Source: Lentimicrobium sp.
GTDB taxonomy: Bacteria > Bacteroidota > Bacteroidia > Bacteroidales > Lentimicrobiaceae
Assembly: GCA_019429275.1 (NCBI GenBank)
Contig: JAHYJC010000015.1
Location: forward strand, 1 to 64,000
Reading direction: 5' to 3'
Length of the DNA: 64,000 nucleotides
Positions 61,281 through 64,000 of the stretch are shown here, piece by piece. Within the stretch, counting starts at the first letter, position 1. Each line of letters begins with the position of its first letter. Under the pieces are notes generated by a model that was given only the letters and a program-made list of their open reading frames with translations, was not told where the DNA came from and did not search any database. A program made the position numbers and the translations under genes.

Positions 61281-62546
61281 TCAGGGTTTAGCTGGTAAAA
61301 TTTGGGTGATGCATTCTCCAAATCCGACCCTGATTCCGTCTTTTTCACTAAAACCACGCATGCTCAATGTGTCAAGGTCGTTGATGAATTTTCTTTCTGT
61401 TCCGTCTTTCAGAGTTATGGGTTTGGTGCCTCTCCAGGTAAGCTCAAGCATAGATCCATAGGAACCCGGGTCCGGGCCACTGATGGTTCCCGAAGCATAG
61501 AGATCACCGGTGTTGATGTTACAGCCGTTTATCGTGTGATGAGCCAGCTGCTGACAGATGTTCCAGTACATGTGCCTGAAATTGGAACGGCATACCACAT
61601 TCTCATCGTTGTTTGATGTTTTGATAGCTACTTCCAGATTGATGTCAAAATTCCTCTTTCCTTCGGTTTTCAGATAGGGCAACACTTCCGGATCCTGCAC
61701 CGGGCCCTCTGTCCGGAAAGGTTCCAGCGCTTCAAGAGTTACAATCCAGGGAGAAACTACTGAACCAAAATTCTTGGAAAGAAACGGGCCCAGGGGCACA
61801 TATTCCCAGGATTGAATGTCCCTGGCTGACAAGTCGTTGAAAAGCAGGAATCCAAAAATATAATCTTCAGCATTTTCTGCTTTGACGCGATCTCCAAGTC
61901 CGGTGCTTTTTCCGACCACAAATGCCATTTCAAGCTCAAAATCAAGCATTTTACTGGGGCCAAATACTGGTATTTCTGCTCCTGCCGGCAGCGTCTGCCC
62001 CAGCGGACGGTGAATATTTGTTCCTGAAACCACAATGGAGGAAGCACGCCCATGATATCCTACCGGCAAATGCCGCCAGTTGGGAAGGATGGCGTTTTTC
62101 GGGTCGCGGAACATCATGCCTACATTGGTGGCATGCTCAATGCTGGAGTAGAAATCGGTGTAATCCGTAACGTGCACAGGCATCACCATACGCACCTCTG
62201 TAAAAGGTTTTATGGCCGCACTGTGAATTGCAGCAAACAGTTTTTTATCAACCTGTGCATCTCTGGCAAAAATCTCCTGAAGCCTTTTTCTGACTACTTT
62301 ATGGGCCTGTTTACCTAAATTAATGAAATCGTTCAGCACTTGTTTATTGAAAACACTATTGAAATCAAAAGCAGAGTCGCTGAAGATGCCCAGTTTTTCC
62401 AGTATTTCAAGATCGATGACCTGATTGCCAATACGTGTAACAGCTGCAAATTTTCCCGGTATAACTTCTGCTACGCCAAAAGGCAGATTTTCGAGGGTAA
62501 AATCACTGTTTTCAGGAATTTCAATTCCTGATTGAAGTTTTGTCAT
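61281..62546 (-). CDS. fahA: Fumarylacetoacetase
   Basis: A 421-residue enzyme that hydrolyses fumarylacetoacetate to fumarate and acetoacetate, the last step of tyrosine degradation. The small N-terminal SH3-like domain (about 1-115) precedes the catalytic FAH fold with VTDYTDFYSSIEHATNVG (metal-binding Asp), LPVGYHGRASSIVVSG, LDFELEMAFVVGKS, LFNDLSARDIQSWEYVPLGPFLSKNF and TWRGTKPI. The residues required for metal binding and catalysis are in place. The start is ATG 62546. It lies 52 bases after hppD. Confidence 0.96.
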   Translation of the reverse strand: MTKLQSGIEIPENSDFTLENLPFGVAEVIPGKFAAVTRIGNQVIDLEILEKLGIFSDSAFDFNSVFNKQVLNDFINLGKQAHKVVRKRLQEIFARDAQVDKKLFAAIHSAAIKPFTEVRMVMPVHVTDYTDFYSSIEHATNVGMMFRDPKNAILPNWRHLPVGYHGRASSIVVSGTNIHRPLGQTLPAGAEIPVFGPSKMLDFELEMAFVVGKSTGLGDRVKAENAEDYIFGFLLFNDLSARDIQSWEYVPLGPFLSKNFGSVVSPWIVTLEALEPFRTEGPVQDPEVLPYLKTEGKRNFDINLEVAIKTSNNDENVVCRSNFRHMYWNICQQLAHHTINGCNINTGDLYASGTISGPDPGSYGSMLELTWRGTKPITLKDGTERKFINDLDTLSMRGFSEKDGIRVGFGECITQILPAKP

Positions 62547-62598
62547 AGTTTCAGTTATAATGTTTTAAAAGGGCAAATTGAATAATACAATTTCATAA

Positions 62599-63699
62599 TT
62601 ATAAAGTCCCTCTTTTGCTTTGTTCAAGTTCAATGGCCTCGAATAATGCCTTAAAGTTGCCTTTGCCGAATGATTTGGCGCCTTTACGCTGAATGATTTC
62701 ATAGAAAACTGTGGGGCGGTCTTCCACCGGTTTTGTAAAAATCTGCAGCAAATATCCTTCGTCATCTCTGTCAACAAGAATACCCAGCTCTTTCAGGGCC
62801 AGTATTTCTTCGTCGATTTTTCCAACTCGGTTAAGCACAGTATCATAGTAAGTTCCGGGAACTGTGAGAAATTCAACCCCGCGGTTGCGCAAATCCTTTA
62901 CTGTGTCTAAAATGTTGTCAGTGGCCATGGCAACATGCTGTACACCGCTGCAGCCGTAGTAGTCGAGATACTCTTCAACCTGCGAGCGCTTCTTGCCTTC
63001 AGCCGGCTCATTGATCGGGAATTTTATTCTTCCGTTGTCGTTGGTCATCACCTTGCTCATCAAGGCAGTGTATTCTGTTGAAATGTCCTTATCGTCGAAT
63101 GAGGCAAGCTGCGTGAATCCCATAACGGTGGCATAAAAATCAACCCATTTGTTCATTTCATTCCATCCCACATTGCCAACCATATGATCTACATATTTCA
63201 GACCGGTTTCTTTGGTTTTGTATTCAGGATTCCAGGCAACATATCCCGGAAGGAAAGGGCCTTTATAATTTTTTCGTTCCACAAAAACGTGTACGGTTTC
63301 TCCATAGGTATGTATTCCCGAAAGGACTGCTTCGCCATGGCTATCTTTTTCAACGCGGGGTTCAAAATAAGAAATTGCTCCGCGCTTAATGGTTTCGAGC
63401 CACGATTTACGCGCATCATCTACCCAGAGGGCAACAACCTTAACTCCGTCGCCATGTTTCATGGTATGAATTCCTGGCTCGTTATCGGGAAGCAGCGAAG
63501 AGGTGAAAACAAACCTGATTTTGTCCTGAGCCAGCACATAAGAGGTGCGGTCTTTTAATCCGGTTTCAAGACCGGCATAAGCTAAGGGCTGAAAACCAAA
63601 GGCAGTCTGATAGTAAAAGGCAGCCTGCTTTGCATTGCCTACATAAAATTCTACATAATCGGTGCCGTTGATGGGCAGAAAATCATCTTTCAAAGTCAT
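62599..63699 (-). CDS. hppD: 4-hydroxyphenylpyruvate dioxygenase
   Basis: A 366-residue non-haem iron dioxygenase that turns 4-hydroxyphenylpyruvate and oxygen into homogentisate and carbon dioxide. Iron ligands are His in KYVDHMVGNV, His in GVQHVAMATDN and Glu in FYEIIQRKGAKSFGKGNFK, the usual vicinal-oxygen-chelate arrangement. GKGNFKALFEAIE-type C-terminus is conserved. Length is close to the family norm. Start ATG 63699; it follows hmgA by 49 bases and leads to fahA, so the operon order is hmgA-hppD-fahA-flavin reductase. Confidence 0.97.
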   Translation of the reverse strand: MTLKDDFLPINGTDYVEFYVGNAKQAAFYYQTAFGFQPLAYAGLETGLKDRTSYVLAQDKIRFVFTSSLLPDNEPGIHTMKHGDGVKVVALWVDDARKSWLETIKRGAISYFEPRVEKDSHGEAVLSGIHTYGETVHVFVERKNYKGPFLPGYVAWNPEYKTKETGLKYVDHMVGNVGWNEMNKWVDFYATVMGFTQLASFDDKDISTEYTALMSKVMTNDNGRIKFPINEPAEGKKRSQVEEYLDYYGCSGVQHVAMATDNILDTVKDLRNRGVEFLTVPGTYYDTVLNRVGKIDEEILALKELGILVDRDDEGYLLQIFTKPVEDRPTVFYEIIQRKGAKSFGKGNFKALFEAIELEQSKRGTL

Positions 63700-63748
63700 T
63701 GGAAAAAGTCTTTAAATATTTGATAATAAAAGTTTTGGTGTAAATAAA

Positions 63749-64000
63749 TTATTCCTCAAGCCAGGATTTATAATAGCCGGGATCTTCAATTTCCATGGCC
63801 TGCCTCGTAATCCACAATGGTTTGAATGTATCTACCATAACAGCCAGTTCCCTGGTTTCTCTGGATCCCAGACTTTTCTCAACACTTCCCGGGTGTGGCC
63901 CATGAGGGATTCCTATCGGGTGAAGGGTAATCTGTCCGCGGTCAACATGCTTTCGGCTCATAAATTCACCGTCAACATAGTAAAGCACTTCATCAGAATC
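63749..64000 (-). CDS. hmgA: Homogentisate 1,2-dioxygenase, C-terminal fragment
   Basis: The last 83 codons of a gene that runs off the right edge. It reads DEVLYYVDGEFMSRKHVDRG, then the segment ITLHPIGIPHGPHPGSVEKS, which matches the HmgA metal-binding and active-site region, and ends with a tail of MEIEDPGYYKSWLEE type. The enzyme opens the ring of homogentisate with oxygen to give maleylacetoacetate. Truncation is due to the window boundary, not mutation. A maleylacetoacetate isomerase gene is not visible here. Confidence 0.93.
   Translation of the reverse strand, partial: DSDEVLYYVDGEFMSRKHVDRGQITLHPIGIPHGPHPGSVEKSLGSRETRELAVMVDTFKPLWITRQAMEIEDPGYYKSWLEE

Noticed and set aside
63749..64000. 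hmgA as a truncated pseudogene
   Set aside because: The frame stays open to the last base of the window and matches the family throughout; the cut is the window edge.

Overview
The window is chromosomal DNA from a member of the Bacteroidota, probably class Bacteroidia or a relative; I cannot name genus or species. Four things point there. Many genes carry the Bacteroidota -7 promoter box TAnnTTTG just upstream. Five secreted proteins end in type IX secretion (T9SS) sorting tails. Families largely confined to this phylum occur (DUF4301, DUF3127, DUF6913, HmuY). Base composition is AT-rich. The window is gene-dense, contains no phage, CRISPR array or complete insertion sequence, and shows only a possible transposase tail at the extreme left edge.

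Left part, 1-9 kb: a lone receiver protein; a DNA-repair group (endonuclease IV, DNA polymerase IV and a divergent LexA-like XRE/S24 regulator whose shared promoter region holds two GATTA-N5-TAATC palindromes); a PAS-only sensor; then the classical translation operon thrS-infC-rpmI-rplT. There infC starts at AUA behind a full Shine-Dalgarno sequence, which is unusual for this phylum. 9-18 kb: an MFS sugar transporter, a TlpA-like thioredoxin lipid/cell-envelope protein, a beta-barrel protein, a DUF1684 protein, pdxH, a DUF1858/DUF4301 pair, a Na+/Ca2+ exchanger and a nicotinamide-riboside-kinase-like protein. Two tRNA-Leu genes (GAG and CAG) follow.

18.6-27.4 kb: a T9SS-exported esterase, then a five-gene operon on the minus strand (ROK regulator, SSS symporter, sugar nucleotidyltransferase, N-acetylhexosamine 1-kinase, GH20 hexosaminidase). 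Together these read as an amino-sugar salvage route in which HexNAc is released outside the cytoplasm, imported with sodium, phosphorylated on C1 and converted to a nucleotide sugar without passing through HexNAc-6-phosphate. 27.6-47 kb: a beta-helix T9SS protein; a PflX-like radical SAM enzyme overlapping a TPR histidine kinase; an aat-guaD-DUF3127 operon (the DUF3127 protein has an SSB-like acidic tail); serC; a LuxC-like acyl-CoA reductase homologue that seems to lack its nucleophilic cysteine; ribosomal protein L31 type B; a GlmU-like protein; Lon; a quinone-reductase-like flavoprotein; a T9SS M1 aminopeptidase; and an oligopeptide-binding lipoprotein followed by a flavin reductase.

47-64 kb: a DUF6913 gene, dapA, a large T9SS M14 carboxypeptidase, a membrane protein, valS, a cold-shock protein, then a haem/iron-uptake operon in which a TonB-dependent receptor lies between two HmuY-type proteins, one with a T9SS tail and one a lipoprotein. 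The window closes with a tyrosine-catabolism operon on the minus strand (hmgA cut by the window edge, hppD, fahA, flavin reductase). HppD and HmgA need molecular oxygen, so the organism can probably respire or at least meet oxygen. Several start codons were moved from the longest open frame to ATG codons downstream of the visible -7 boxes; each case is stated.
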